Shown: positions 43,547 through 53,209 of the stretch, one piece after another
How positions within the stretch are numbered: the first letter of the stretch is position 1
Layout: every line of letters starts with the position of its first letter
Source of the DNA: JAAYCI01 sp031549285
Lineage (GTDB): Bacteria > Bacillota > Clostridia > Oscillospirales > Ruminococcaceae
Direction: 5' to 3'
Assembly: GCA_031549285.1 (NCBI GenBank)
Contig: JAVBPZ010000009.1
Location: forward strand, 118,119 to 182,118
Length of the DNA: 64,000 nt
Notes under the pieces: generated by a model
Database searches by the model: none
What the model saw: the letters and a program-made list of their open reading frames with translations, nothing else
What the model was told of the DNA's origin: nothing
Made by a program: the position numbers and the translations under genes

Positions 43547-45322
43547 TTACCGGCCGCCCATACCGCCGCCGCCACCGCCGCCGGAAAATCCGCCGCCGCC
43601 GCCAAAGGACGAATGACCGCCACCGCCGGAATAGCGGGTATTGTGCGCGGTAACGCCCGCCTGGTACCCGCGGGACATGGCATACCCATAGGAATTCGAC
43701 AAGCGCAGCATCACATACATGTCTATCGGCCGCACCTGGCCGGTGGCCGGGTCCAGCCCGCGGAAATAGTCCGGGTACAGCGCACCAAACTGCTGCGCCA
43801 CCGCCTCCGCAATGCCAAACACCTGGGCAAACACCAGGTACTCGTCCCACAGCTGCACTTCTTTTGCTTCGCGTTCGTTTATGATGGTGAAATCCTGCAG
43901 ATACTTTTTAAACCCAAACATCTTCACGGTCATGTCTTCGCCCAGCGGGGTCATCTCGTTCTTCTGGTACGGGAAAATCCCCAGGGATTTTGCCTCTGTC
44001 GTTTGCACCGCGCCCATCTGGCGCAGGTTCTGCATCCCCTGGTTTTTGTAGCGTTCCAGCCAGCCCTGCACCTGGGTAAAGCGGGTTTTGCTCCATTTTT
44101 CAAATTCCTTTGCCTGCAAAATCCCGTCCGCGCCCGCCGCGCTTATCAGCATATCGTATAGCGCGCGCTCGGTCGGCAGCATATCGGGGTCCGGCTGCCG
44201 CAGGCCAATCACGCTTTCTTCTTTGTTTTTCACCGTCTGCACTAGCACATCCACCTGGCCCGCGCGCATCCATTTCAGCAAAAACGCGCCGATAATCGCC
44301 CCTTCGTTCGGTATCTGCCGCAGGGAATCCAGCCGCGCATAGGTAGAGGACAGGCTGTTCTGGAACGGCAGCTCACGGCTGTAGGGCGGGTCCTTATACT
44401 CCGGCTTCATGCCACCCAAAGACAATGTCCCGGTCATCGATGACCGTTTCCGCGAGAAGATTGCCATTATTGCAGAAACAACCACAATAATCACCACCGG
44501 GTTAAACAATCCCCGGAAAATAGAGCCGACGCTTTTAAAGAAATCTTCTGCGCCCGCTTTGTAGTCACTGCCTTCAAACGCCTGGCTCTTCACATCCTCG
44601 GCGCTGCGGTCGCGCACGTCGGTCGGCGAAAACATCCCTTTGTCAAACTCGGCCATGACCCCCGCAAACTGGGAACGGGTCATCGCCTGGTCAGACTGTA
44701 CCTCTATCTTGCCGCCCTTAAACCCATAGTCCGCCGAAAAACCAAACACCCACACACCGGTGTTTTGCTGGCTTAGCTCGTTTCCTGGATACTCCACGGT
44801 AATGTGCACATTCTGCGGGTTATTCGAGCCTTCCGGCACAAACACCTGGGTCATCATGTCGGCATCATCGTACCCCTTCACCACATTGGTAATGTGGTAG
44901 GTCAGGGTATAGGTGTGCGCGCCGTATTCGCCAAAACCCCAGCACAGTTCATATCCACTGTTTGTTTTTATCAGGCCGGATTTCCCCGCCTTGTCTTCGC
45001 GCGATTTATCAGAGTTCCAGTTGCCCACGTCGGTAAACACCCGGCCGTTTTCGTCGGTCACTGTAAAGTTTGAAATCACCTCATTATCCAGGTTCGGCAA
45101 GGCGATATAATACTCTGTATATCCTGTTTCCGGGCCTATTTCCAGCTGCACTACCTCGGTAATATCCGCCGAACCGTCCTGCTGCAGCGCCACGGTAATA
45201 TCGATATCATCCAGGGTATCGGCGGCATACACGGTAGCCGGAAATGCAAACAGCACAAACAGCAGGGACAATGTCCCTGCTGCCACAGCTGCCACTTGAT
45301 AAAATATTTGTCCTTTTTTCAT
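43547..45322 (-). CDS. DUF2207 membrane protein, first copy
   Basis: 591 residues with the same architecture as its neighbour: signal peptide (YQVAAVAAGTLSLLFVLFAFPATVYA), extracytoplasmic domain, a transmembrane segment near FNPVVIIVVVSAIMAIF, cytoplasmic domain with NEGAIIGAFLLKWM, and a Gly-rich tail. The two copies are alike over nearly their full length and differ most in the linker beside the membrane helix, indicating tandem duplication followed by divergence. It sits directly downstream of lemA. Confidence 0.9.
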   Translation of the reverse strand: MKKGQIFYQVAAVAAGTLSLLFVLFAFPATVYAADTLDDIDITVALQQDGSADITEVVQLEIGPETGYTEYYIALPNLDNEVISNFTVTDENGRVFTDVGNWNSDKSREDKAGKSGLIKTNSGYELCWGFGEYGAHTYTLTYHITNVVKGYDDADMMTQVFVPEGSNNPQNVHITVEYPGNELSQQNTGVWVFGFSADYGFKGGKIEVQSDQAMTRSQFAGVMAEFDKGMFSPTDVRDRSAEDVKSQAFEGSDYKAGAEDFFKSVGSIFRGLFNPVVIIVVVSAIMAIFSRKRSSMTGTLSLGGMKPEYKDPPYSRELPFQNSLSSTYARLDSLRQIPNEGAIIGAFLLKWMRAGQVDVLVQTVKNKEESVIGLRQPDPDMLPTERALYDMLISAAGADGILQAKEFEKWSKTRFTQVQGWLERYKNQGMQNLRQMGAVQTTEAKSLGIFPYQKNEMTPLGEDMTVKMFGFKKYLQDFTIINEREAKEVQLWDEYLVFAQVFGIAEAVAQQFGALYPDYFRGLDPATGQVRPIDMYVMLRLSNSYGYAMSRGYQAGVTAHNTRYSGGGGHSSFGGGGGFSGGGGGGGMGGR

Positions 45323-45373
45323 CTATTCTGGGTTCCTCATTTGAGATAAACGAAATACGTAAACAGCCCTTAC

Positions 45374-45940
45374 CTACCGCGCCATGGCAGGCATGGCGGC
45401 CTTCGCCGGGTCGTCCTGTAAATACTCCCGCACGGTAAAGCCCATGGACCCCGCCAACCATGCCCCGGGCAGGCTGCGCACCCGGCGGTTGTACTTGGTC
45501 ACGGTGTCATTATACACCATGCGGCTCATCCGCACATTGTTCTCGTAGTTTTTCACTTCATCCATGGTCTTCAGGAACACGGTGTTGCTTTTCAGGTCCG
45601 GGTACGCCTCCGCCAGGGCATTTATACGCCCAAAGCTGCTCTGAATCATGTTCTCCTGCTGTTCCACCTGCTGCGCAGAGGACTTTGGGTCTATGCCCTG
45701 CCGCGCGTGGATGGTATCCATCAGGGTGCGGTATTCCTGGTCGGAATACCCTTTTGTCAGGTCTGCCAGCGTGTTCAGCGCGTCCCAGCGGGACGCCTGC
45801 TGCACGCCAATCTGGCTCAGCGCGTTGCCGCACAGCTCATCTGCGGAAACAAGGCCACGCTGCCCGGACAAAATCCACAGCACCACACCTACCACCAGCG
45901 CTACCACAATCAACACTACCACCAAAATTACTACCAGCAA
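45374..45940 (-). CDS. lemA: LemA family protein
   Basis: 188 residues. An N-terminal transmembrane helix (VVILVVVLIVVALVVGVVLWIL) is followed by a helical LemA domain (SFGRINALAEAYPDLKSNTVFL, ENNVRMSRMVYNDTVTKYNRRV), and a short tail after VREYLQDD. The start is TTG at 45940, with AGGGAGGG six to seven bases upstream. The LemA-DUF2207 pairing is widespread in bacteria with no settled function, perhaps in envelope stress or surface assembly. Confidence 0.9.
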   Translation of the reverse strand: MLVVILVVVLIVVALVVGVVLWILSGQRGLVSADELCGNALSQIGVQQASRWDALNTLADLTKGYSDQEYRTLMDTIHARQGIDPKSSAQQVEQQENMIQSSFGRINALAEAYPDLKSNTVFLKTMDEVKNYENNVRMSRMVYNDTVTKYNRRVRSLPGAWLAGSMGFTVREYLQDDPAKAAMPAMAR

Positions 45941-45994
45941 AACGTTCCCTCCCTAATATACATACTTTTATTAACCATCCTTATGGTTGCCTTT

Positions 45995-46162
45995 TCATTT
46001 CCTTCTGCGCAAACTGTTGCCGCCATTGCCCTGCTGGCCATCCGGGTTGTTCTTGCGGGCTCTTATTCCCTGAACAATACCAAATATCACCAGTGCCACA
46101 CCCAGCACAATCATGACAACAGCAGCCGGCGCACGCGCAATCGCATCGCCCAATGCAGCCAT
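45995..46162 (-). CDS. Small single-pass membrane protein upstream of lemA
   Basis: 55 residues, starting MAALGDAIARAPAAVVMIVL. A hydrophobic helix (about 8-30) is followed by a polar, basic tail (IRARKNNPDGQQGNGGN, ending RRRK). AAGGA and GGTGACGAA precede the ATG. It lies on the same strand 54 bases before lemA and is the first gene behind the promoter at 46267-46295. No homology was recognised; the promoter, ribosome site and membrane-like composition support it as a real gene. Confidence 0.65.
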   Translation of the reverse strand: MAALGDAIARAPAAVVMIVLGVALVIFGIVQGIRARKNNPDGQQGNGGNSLRRRK

Positions 46163-46266
46163 TTCGTCACCATTCCTTTTTGCCTGGCCGGCAGCGGCCG
46201 GCCTCCTCTATTTTCAAACATCCTTGCGGCACTGCAACCACCCTCTAAAATTCAGAAGGTACCTTA

Positions 46267-46295
46267 AGTATATCACATCCACTTTCCTACAACAA
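46267..46295 (-). promoter_or_regulatory. Promoter of the small protein-lemA-DUF2207 operon
   Basis: On the minus strand TTGTTG (46295-46290), a 17-base spacer and TATACT (46272-46267) preceded by TGA. It lies 105 bases before the small protein start. Confidence 0.65.
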
Positions 46296-46345
46296 GCCAA
46301 TCTTGTTCTGCATTCCCACTTTTCTAAAAATGATCCGGATACACG

Positions 46346-48517
46346 TCATTTATTTTCTGTTTCCCGGGGCTTTTTCATGGTCAGGGATATGCGTTTTTTC
46401 GCTTCATCCACGCCAATGACCCACACCGTCACAATATCTCCCACATGCAGCACATCCGACGGATGCTTAATAAACCGGTCGGCAATCTGGCTGATGTGTA
46501 CCAGGCCATCCTGGTGCACCCCAATATCCACAAACGCGCCAAAATCAATCACGTTGCGCACCGTGCCGGACAGCTCCATCCCTGGCAGCAGGTCCTTCAT
46601 GTCCAGTATATCCCCGCGCAGCAGCGGCGGCGGCAGGCTGTCCCGAATATCCCGGCCCGGGCGCAGCAGCTCCTCCGTGATATCCGCCAGCGTTGGCCGG
46701 CCTATGCCCAGCTCCTCCGCCAGCTTAGCAAGCCCGATCTCTTTTTCCTTTTCCGGCAGCGCCGCTATGACATCGGTGCCGATATCCGCCGGGGAAAATC
46801 CACATATCTCCAGCAGTTTTTTCGCCGCAGCATAGCTCTCCGGGTGCACCGCGGTGGTATCCAGCGGGTTTTTCGCCTCCGCCAGGCGCAAAAAGCCGGC
46901 GCACTGCTCAAACGCTTTTGGCCCCAGCTTCGGCACCTTCAGCAGTTCTTTGCGGGAGGCAAACGGCCCCTCCTTTTCGCGCTTGTCCACAATCCCTTTC
47001 GCGGTGGCGGCAGACAGGCCCGCCACCCGCTCCAGCAGCGGCGCCGAGGCGGTGTTCAGTTCCACCCCCACGGTGTTTACGCAGTCCTCCACCACACCGT
47101 CCAGCTCCGCCGCCAGCCGCGCGGGCGGCATGTCGTGCTGGTACTGGCCCACGCCCACAGCCTTCGGGTCTATCTTCACCAGCTCCGCCAGCGGGTCCTG
47201 CATGCGCCGCGCAATGGACACCGCGCTGCGCAGGTTCACATCAAACTGGGGGAACTCCTGCGCCGCCAGCTTGGACGCCGAATACACGCTGGCGCCCGCC
47301 TCGTTCACCACCATATACTCCGCCCGCACACCCTCACCAGCCAGGTCATGCAGCACATCCACCGCAAATATCTCGGTTTCGCGCCCGGCGGTTCCGTTGC
47401 CAATGGCAATCACTTCCACCTTGTGCTTTTTAATCAGGTTTTTGGTCACGCGGGCCGCCTCGGCCACCCGGCCAAACTGTTCCACCGGGTAAATGACCGT
47501 GGTGTCCAGCACCCGGCCGGTGGCATCCACCACCGCCACCTTACAGCCCATGCGGTAGCCGGGGTCCAGCCCCATGGCCACCTTTCCGCGAATCGGCGGC
47601 TGCAGCAGCAGCTGCCGCAGGTTCTGCCCAAACACCTTTATGGCGCCCTCGTCGGCTTTTTCCGTCAGCTCGCTGCGCACCTCGCGTTCAATGGATGGGT
47701 GCAGCAGGCGGGTATAGCCGTCTGCTGCGGCCTCCGCCACCTGCATGCCCGCGCGGCTGTTGTTTTTCACCACTGCCGCCGCCAGCAGCGCGCCGGCTTT
47801 CTCGCTGTCCACCGTCACGCTCACCTTCAAAAAATCTTCCTTTTCGCCGCGGTTCAGCGCCAGCACCTGGTGCCCGGCCATCTTTTTCACCGGCTGGGCA
47901 AACCCATAATAACCACTGTACACGCTGTCTTCTTCCTTGGCGGCTTTGCTTTCCACCAGCGCCGTGTCCGCATAAAACCGGCGCAGAATATCCCGCAGCT
48001 TCGCGTCGTCGGAAAAATCCTCCGCCAGCACATCACGCGCGCCGGCCAGCGCCGCCGCCACATCCGGCACCTCTTTTTCGGCGTCTACATATGCGGTGGC
48101 CAGCTCTTCGGGGTCATCTTTCGCGTCCTGCGCCAGCAGCCGCTGGGCCAGCGGCTCCAGCCCGCGGGAACGCGCCACGCTGCCGCGGGTTTTGCGCTTC
48201 GGCTTGTACGGCCGGTAAATATCCTCCACCGCCGCCAGGGTAACCGCCGCCACCAGCGCCGCGGCTATCTCCTCGGTCATCTTCCCCTGCTCTTCTATAG
48301 AGGCGCTTACCTCGCCCTTCCGTTCTTCCAGCCCGCGCAGGTACTTCAGCCGCTCGTCCATTTCGCGCAGCACCTGGTCGTCCATAGACCCGGTTGCTTC
48401 TTTCCGATACCGCGCAATGAACGGAATGGTGTTCCCTTCGTCAATCAGCGCCACCGCCGCGCCCACGTTCTGCGGCGTCAGTTTAAATTCCGTTGCCAAT
48501 ACTTTTACAAAATCCAT
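46346..48517 (-). CDS. tex: Tex-family RNA-binding transcription accessory protein
   Basis: 723 residues, normal Tex length. N-terminal helical region (NTIPFIARYRKEATGSMDD), RNase-H-like fold (KVAMGLDPGYRMGCKVAVVD), two helix-hairpin-helix motifs (CVNTVGVELNTASAPLLERV and KVPKLGPKAFEQCAGFLR) and a C-terminal S1 domain (LLPGMELSGTVRNVIDFGAFVDIG). Tex binds nucleic acids and influences transcription and toxin expression in pathogens. Single gene, GGGAGG twelve bases upstream of ATG. Confidence 0.96.
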   Translation of the reverse strand: MDFVKVLATEFKLTPQNVGAAVALIDEGNTIPFIARYRKEATGSMDDQVLREMDERLKYLRGLEERKGEVSASIEEQGKMTEEIAAALVAAVTLAAVEDIYRPYKPKRKTRGSVARSRGLEPLAQRLLAQDAKDDPEELATAYVDAEKEVPDVAAALAGARDVLAEDFSDDAKLRDILRRFYADTALVESKAAKEEDSVYSGYYGFAQPVKKMAGHQVLALNRGEKEDFLKVSVTVDSEKAGALLAAAVVKNNSRAGMQVAEAAADGYTRLLHPSIEREVRSELTEKADEGAIKVFGQNLRQLLLQPPIRGKVAMGLDPGYRMGCKVAVVDATGRVLDTTVIYPVEQFGRVAEAARVTKNLIKKHKVEVIAIGNGTAGRETEIFAVDVLHDLAGEGVRAEYMVVNEAGASVYSASKLAAQEFPQFDVNLRSAVSIARRMQDPLAELVKIDPKAVGVGQYQHDMPPARLAAELDGVVEDCVNTVGVELNTASAPLLERVAGLSAATAKGIVDKREKEGPFASRKELLKVPKLGPKAFEQCAGFLRLAEAKNPLDTTAVHPESYAAAKKLLEICGFSPADIGTDVIAALPEKEKEIGLAKLAEELGIGRPTLADITEELLRPGRDIRDSLPPPLLRGDILDMKDLLPGMELSGTVRNVIDFGAFVDIGVHQDGLVHISQIADRFIKHPSDVLHVGDIVTVWVIGVDEAKKRISLTMKKPRETENK

Positions 48518-48578
48518 GGTTGCTGTTTGCCTCCCGGCTTATAGTAAATATGTGCCCCTGGTTCCTTTGGGACGAGCC

Positions 48579-51311
48579 CTACTGTTCTTCTTTTTTGTCT
48601 TCTTTTGGCTCAGGCATATTCGCTCTTGGCTCTTTGCCGTTTGCCGCCTCGCCCTCCGGTGGCGCGTCGGCCTTTTCCTGCGGCGGCTTTGGCTGCTCCG
48701 GCTTCTCCGGCACTTTTTCTTTTTTGTTTTCACCCGCCTGTGCCTGTTCCGCCGCCTTGACGTCCCCGCCTGCCTTGTCCTGCGTCGGCGGCCCGGTGTC
48801 TACCCGCGCGCGGTCTATCTCCCGCGCCGCCAGTTTCGGCGCCGGCGCTGCCTTGCCCGCCGCATCGTCGGTCACCTGCACCCCCACCGGCACCAGCGCC
48901 TTTTTGCGCTTGTAGTACTGGCACCACAGCACATACACCGCCAGCCATATCAGCGACGAAAGCGAAATAAACACGCCCTGCCGGAAGCCTGGGGTCGCAT
49001 ACCGGAACACAATCTCGTTGTCACCGGCCGGGGCGTACACCGCCATCATGCCACCGGACACCTTCATCACCTCGGCCTCATGCCCGTTCACTGTAGCGGT
49101 AAAACCCTCGTCATACGGCACCGCAAAAAACACCAAGTTTTCCCTGTCCATATTAATTTTGCAGGTAAAGCCGGAGGAATCCGCCTGCACGTCATACGAG
49201 GCGCTGGCCCGGCGGTCCGCCGCGTCCTGCACATAGGCGTCATACCCCACCGGCTCATACGCATACCAGCCGCTGTTCCAGTTTTCTTCAAACGTGGCGT
49301 CCGGAATCTCCGGCACCTCCCAACGCACCGCTTCCCCCTCATACAAATAGCTATACTTATTTATCTGCTCCGCCGACAGGCCAATCCCGCGCATCAACAC
49401 CAGCGAACGGTCATCCTCCGCCATGTTTGTCAGGTAATCCATGTTGATATACTCGTCATACGTGAAGCCCAGCGGCACAAAGTTTTCGTTCTCATATACC
49501 GCAAAAGGACCCTGTTCCTTATAAAACGTCCAGCCCAGGTTGCCATACATTTCATGTTCGCCGCCCGCCCGCTCAAATGCGGCGCGCTCCTCTATCGGCA
49601 TCACGGTATACTTCACGCTTAACAGGCCGCGCAGGGCGTACTTGTCCCGTTCCGGCTTGCTGGACACATCCCGCTTCACCCCCACCATGGGGTAAAACTC
49701 CATGATGGACGACGACACGGTGGAATTAAAAGTCTGCAAACAACTTCTGTCCATCCACAAACCCAGGTTCTCATAACACTGGTACGCGTCTATCCGGTAA
49801 AAATCCTCCTCCGGCAGTTCCAATTCCGCCGTGCCATAATATTGCTCGGTGCGGTAGTCCGCGTCGTTGTACCACTGTGGGAACTTCCCCAGCGAAATAT
49901 GAATGACGCTGTACAGCACGGAAAACGCCATCACGGCGGCCAGCAACCGGCGGGCAAAATGCGGCTGTTTCCGGCCCGCATGCACCAGGAAATAAAACAC
50001 CCCCACGCCTATCAGCGCGGTAATCACCGTGGTCCAGAACTTGCTGGGGTACTCCGCCACCCCCACCGTCCACTCGCCGTCCTTTTGGGTGGGCAGCAGG
50101 CCAAATATAACATACAGCCCCGTTAATATCACAGCAAATTTTGCGCCCCATGCCAGGTCAATGTCCTCGTCCTCCAGGCTGCGCATGGTGGCAAAACACA
50201 TAATCAACAGCGGCATATAGAACCACCGCGCATAGTAGCTGGCGTTAAACGCGTAAAAGCTGGAGTTCAAAAACGGCACCAGCGCCATAATCAGGCAGAT
50301 GAACAAAATGATTTTTGTCGCGGTTTTCTTGCGGCTTTTGCAGTACGCCGCCACACCGGCAACCGACACAATAGGCAAAAAAGCGCTCATGCTGGTCCAT
50401 TTTATGGCGCCCTCGGTAAACAGGTTCGGCATATACGGCGGGTCCGGCGGCAGGAACAGGGAGGCAAAAATATTGAAATATTGCTGCACGTTCCAGAACA
50501 TCACTATGTTGAATCCACTGGCAAAATCACTGGTGCGGGGGTTGCCCAGCAGGCTGTAGAACGACGGCAGCGCCAGCGCCATGCCAATGCCAATGCCCAG
50601 CACCGTCTCTATTGCCAGCAGCCCAAATTCCTTCCCGTTGATGCGGTACTCCCGCGTTACCACCTTCACCACAAAATAAATGACCAGGAACACCGCGTTG
50701 CCAATAAAGAAGAAATAGCTGTTCAGCAGCCCCAGGCCCAGGAACAGCGCAAACCAGCCGCGCTTTTTTTCGTACACAAATCCATCCAGCGCCCACAACA
50801 TCAGCGGGAACAGCACCACCGGGTCCAGCATGTGGTTAAAGAAGATATTGTATACATTAAACCCCGCAAACGCGTACACCACGCTGCAAATCACCGATAT
50901 GTTGCGGTTTTTGGTATAGCGGGACAGGTACAGGTTGGCCGCGGCGGCTATGCCGCCAAACTTCAGCATAAACAGCGGCACCATCAGGTATGGCATCCAC
51001 CGGCTGGGAAACAGCATGGTCAGCCACAAAAACGGCGAGCCAATATTATAGAACGAATACGATGTGATCACCGATGAACCAATGTCGGTAGCCCAGCTCC
51101 AGGTGCCGCCGCCGTTTTTAATGAACTGCTGCACATACATATAAAAGGGGATTTGCTGGGCGTTGTAGTCACCGCAGTACAAAAAGAACCCCTTGTCCAC
51201 TATCAAAAACGGCAGCAAAATGGCCAGCGCCCCCAGCATGCCCAGCAAAAAGCTGAGCAAAATGCTGTTCATGCCGGGCTGCTTCACCAGCGGTGACACA
51301 CTTTTCTTCAT
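48579..51311 (-). CDS. YfhO-family multi-pass membrane protein
   Basis: 910 residues. About a dozen hydrophobic segments occupy residues 12-460, starting ILLSFLLGMLGALAILLPFL, with the family motif YCGDYNAQQIPFYMYVQQFI. A large extracytoplasmic part follows, then a last membrane helix (GVFISLSSLIWLAVYVLWC) and a roughly 115-residue Pro/Glu/Lys-rich cytoplasmic tail. YfhO proteins are GT-C-like and linked to glycosylation of lipoteichoic acid in Bacillus and Listeria. ATG at 51311 follows GGAGG. Substrate unknown. Confidence 0.85.
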   Translation of the reverse strand: MKKSVSPLVKQPGMNSILLSFLLGMLGALAILLPFLIVDKGFFLYCGDYNAQQIPFYMYVQQFIKNGGGTWSWATDIGSSVITSYSFYNIGSPFLWLTMLFPSRWMPYLMVPLFMLKFGGIAAAANLYLSRYTKNRNISVICSVVYAFAGFNVYNIFFNHMLDPVVLFPLMLWALDGFVYEKKRGWFALFLGLGLLNSYFFFIGNAVFLVIYFVVKVVTREYRINGKEFGLLAIETVLGIGIGMALALPSFYSLLGNPRTSDFASGFNIVMFWNVQQYFNIFASLFLPPDPPYMPNLFTEGAIKWTSMSAFLPIVSVAGVAAYCKSRKKTATKIILFICLIMALVPFLNSSFYAFNASYYARWFYMPLLIMCFATMRSLEDEDIDLAWGAKFAVILTGLYVIFGLLPTQKDGEWTVGVAEYPSKFWTTVITALIGVGVFYFLVHAGRKQPHFARRLLAAVMAFSVLYSVIHISLGKFPQWYNDADYRTEQYYGTAELELPEEDFYRIDAYQCYENLGLWMDRSCLQTFNSTVSSSIMEFYPMVGVKRDVSSKPERDKYALRGLLSVKYTVMPIEERAAFERAGGEHEMYGNLGWTFYKEQGPFAVYENENFVPLGFTYDEYINMDYLTNMAEDDRSLVLMRGIGLSAEQINKYSYLYEGEAVRWEVPEIPDATFEENWNSGWYAYEPVGYDAYVQDAADRRASASYDVQADSSGFTCKINMDRENLVFFAVPYDEGFTATVNGHEAEVMKVSGGMMAVYAPAGDNEIVFRYATPGFRQGVFISLSSLIWLAVYVLWCQYYKRKKALVPVGVQVTDDAAGKAAPAPKLAAREIDRARVDTGPPTQDKAGGDVKAAEQAQAGENKKEKVPEKPEQPKPPQEKADAPPEGEAANGKEPRANMPEPKEDKKEEQ

Positions 51312-51329
51312 CTGTTTCCTCCGGTATGG

Positions 51330-51335
51330 TATAAT
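51330..51335 (+). promoter_or_regulatory. Extended -10 promoter for yfbR
   Basis: TATGGTATAAT, TATAAT at 51330-51335, about 50 bases before the start. A second TATAAT lies at 51340. It overlaps the 5' end of the divergent YfhO gene's leader. Confidence 0.55.
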
Positions 51336-51386
51336 CGTGTATAATACATACATTCTATTACTCTGCTGTAAGGATGGTGCACTGCT

Positions 51387-51995
51387 ATGGCTGTTATGGA
51401 ATCCCCTGAAGTTTACTCGTTCTCCGCGCTGGTCTCCCGCATGAAATACATCACCCGCTGGGGGCTCATGCGCTCTGGCCGGGCCGAAACGCTGAGCGAG
51501 CACACCGCCGAGGCAGCCATGCTGGCGCACATTTTGGCGCTCATTGCGCGGGACATTTGCGGGGATGCGTCCATCCGTCCCGAAACGGTGGCGGTGGCAG
51601 CGCTGTACCACGACGCCAGCGAAATTTTAACAGGGGACATGCCCACCCCGGTAAAATACAAAACCGAAGCGCTGAAAACCGCCTACAAAGCGGTGGAGAA
51701 GGAAAGCGCCGAGGCGCTGGCCACGCTGCTGCCGGCAGAACTGCAGGGCACCCTGCGCCCGTACCTGACCGGCGAACTGCTCAGCCCCGCAGAGCGCACC
51801 CTGCTGAAAGCGGCGGATATCCTCTCGGCGCTTATCAAATGTATAGAAGAAGAAAACGGCGGCAACCGGGAATTTTCCTCTGCCCACAAACAGCAGGAGG
51901 CAAAGCTTGCCGGCATGAACTGCCCGGCGGCGGACTATTTCATCGCCCACTTCCTGCCCTGTTATGAACACACATTAGATGAACTAACGCGATAA
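51387..51995 (+). CDS. yfbR: 5'-deoxynucleotidase YfbR-like HD hydrolase
   Basis: 202 residues. HD-domain metal residues are visible: SEHTAEAAMLAHI (first His), ALYHDASEILTGDMPTPVKY (HD pair and family-specific tail) and LLKAADILSALIKCIEEENGG (Asp). YfbR removes phosphate from deoxynucleoside 5'-monophosphates, balancing dNTP pools. AAGGA with a 9-base gap precedes the ATG. It stands alone between YfhO (divergent) and dusB (convergent). Confidence 0.9.
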   Translation: MAVMESPEVYSFSALVSRMKYITRWGLMRSGRAETLSEHTAEAAMLAHILALIARDICGDASIRPETVAVAALYHDASEILTGDMPTPVKYKTEALKTAYKAVEKESAEALATLLPAELQGTLRPYLTGELLSPAERTLLKAADILSALIKCIEEENGGNREFSSAHKQQEAKLAGMNCPAADYFIAHFLPCYEHTLDELTR

Positions 51996-52030
51996 ACACA
52001 CTATAAAGAATGAGGCGTCTGTCTTTTCTT

Positions 52031-52069
52031 ACAGCCTGGCTGCCATTAACGGCCCGGCTGTATTTTTTT
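52031..52069 (+). terminator. Intrinsic terminator of yfbR
   Basis: Imperfect hairpin with outer arms ACAGCC and GGCTGT, then ATTTTTTT on the plus strand. It abuts the stop codon of the convergent dusB gene. Confidence 0.7.
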
Positions 52070-53058
52070 CAGTCCGGGAGCATTTCCGCCGTTTCTTTTT
52101 GGTAGGCAAACGCCAAATCGGCCAGACGGCCCAGGTCCGAAAAATGCGTCAGCGCAAACCCCTCGCGCCGCAGGGCAGCCGCGCCGCGCAACCCGCGCAG
52201 GTACCCGGCCACCACCTTGCGCGCTTCCCGCATACCGCGCTCTTCGCCCTTTTCTTCGCACATGCCGCGCACCTGGTCTTCCATCACCTGCAGCCGCTGC
52301 GCCAGTGTTGGCGGCGGGGGCGCTGCTTCGCCGGACAGGGCAGCCTGTACTTCGCGAAACACCCATGGGTTGCCCATGGCTCCGCGGCCAATCATCACCC
52401 CGTCGCACCCGGTCGCCTGCACCGCCAGTTTTGCCCCGGCGGCATCGGTTATATCGCCGTTGAACAGCACCGGAATGGATACCGCCTGCTTCATGGCGGC
52501 CACCGCGGCATAGTTTACCCCGGGGGCGTACTGCTGGGCGCGGGTGCGCGCGTGCACCGCCAGCAAACGGACACCGGCGTCTTCGCACCGTTTGGCCACC
52601 TCCACACCGGTCAGGGTGGCATCGTCCCACCCAATGCGCAGCTTCACGCTCACCGGCCTGGCGCTTGCGGCTACCGCCGCCTTTGCCAGCCGGCCCGCCT
52701 GCACCGGGTCTTTCAGCAATGCGCTGCCTGCGCCGTGCCCCACAATCTTGTGCGCGGGACAGCCCATGTTCAAATCCAAAAAATCAAAGGTCTCGTTTTC
52801 GATAGCCCGTACCGCCTCGGCCATCACATCCGGCTCGGCGCCAAACAACTGCACCCCATAGGGTGCGCCCCCACCACCCCCGCGCAGCAGCAGCCGGCTT
52901 TTTTTGTCCTGCATGGTCAGGGCTTTGGCGCTCACCATCTCGCTCACGGTAAACATAGCGCCATAGCTGGCACACAGGTTGCGCATTGTATTATCACTCA
53001 CCCCGGCCATCGGTGCCAACGCGGCCCCCACAGCAAGGTCTATGTCTCCTATGCGCAA
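52069..53058 (-). CDS. dus: tRNA-dihydrouridine synthase (DusB type)
   Basis: 329 residues. FMN-binding TIM barrel: LAPMAGVSDNTMRNLCASYGA, LFGAEPDVMAEAVRA, DLNMGCPAHKIVGHGAGSAL with the catalytic Cys, VKLRIGWDD, VHARTRAQQY and GCDGVMIGRGAMGNPW. It reduces specific uridines in tRNA D-loops. The start is a TTG at 53058 behind AAAGGGGAG, giving RIGDIDLAVGAALAP as the normal N-terminus. Divergent from polA through a shared palindromic promoter. Confidence 0.94.
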   Translation of the reverse strand: MRIGDIDLAVGAALAPMAGVSDNTMRNLCASYGAMFTVSEMVSAKALTMQDKKSRLLLRGGGGGAPYGVQLFGAEPDVMAEAVRAIENETFDFLDLNMGCPAHKIVGHGAGSALLKDPVQAGRLAKAAVAASARPVSVKLRIGWDDATLTGVEVAKRCEDAGVRLLAVHARTRAQQYAPGVNYAAVAAMKQAVSIPVLFNGDITDAAGAKLAVQATGCDGVMIGRGAMGNPWVFREVQAALSGEAAPPPPTLAQRLQVMEDQVRGMCEEKGEERGMREARKVVAGYLRGLRGAAALRREGFALTHFSDLGRLADLAFAYQKETAEMLPD

Positions 53059-53097
53059 CCCGATGTCTCCCCTTTGCCGTTGTTGGCGTACGATAGG

Positions 53098-53130
53098 ATT
53101 ATACCACAATTCCCAAAACTGTGGTATAGT
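53098..53130. promoter_or_regulatory. Symmetric divergent promoter pair for dus and polA
   Basis: Arms ATACCACA (53101-53108) and TGTGGTAT (53120-53127) are perfect complements. Each arm gives an extended -10: TGTGGTATAAT on the minus strand (53103-53098) and TGTGGTATAGT on the plus (53125-53130). At 17-base spacing each promoter's -35 is the other's -10 region (TACCAC). Confidence 0.65.
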
Positions 53131-53209
53131 ATTCTGTGTGATAAACCTGCCCCACATTTGCCATTCCCGCATGCTATTTTTGCCCTTGGAACAAAGAAGG
53201 AGGCCCATT

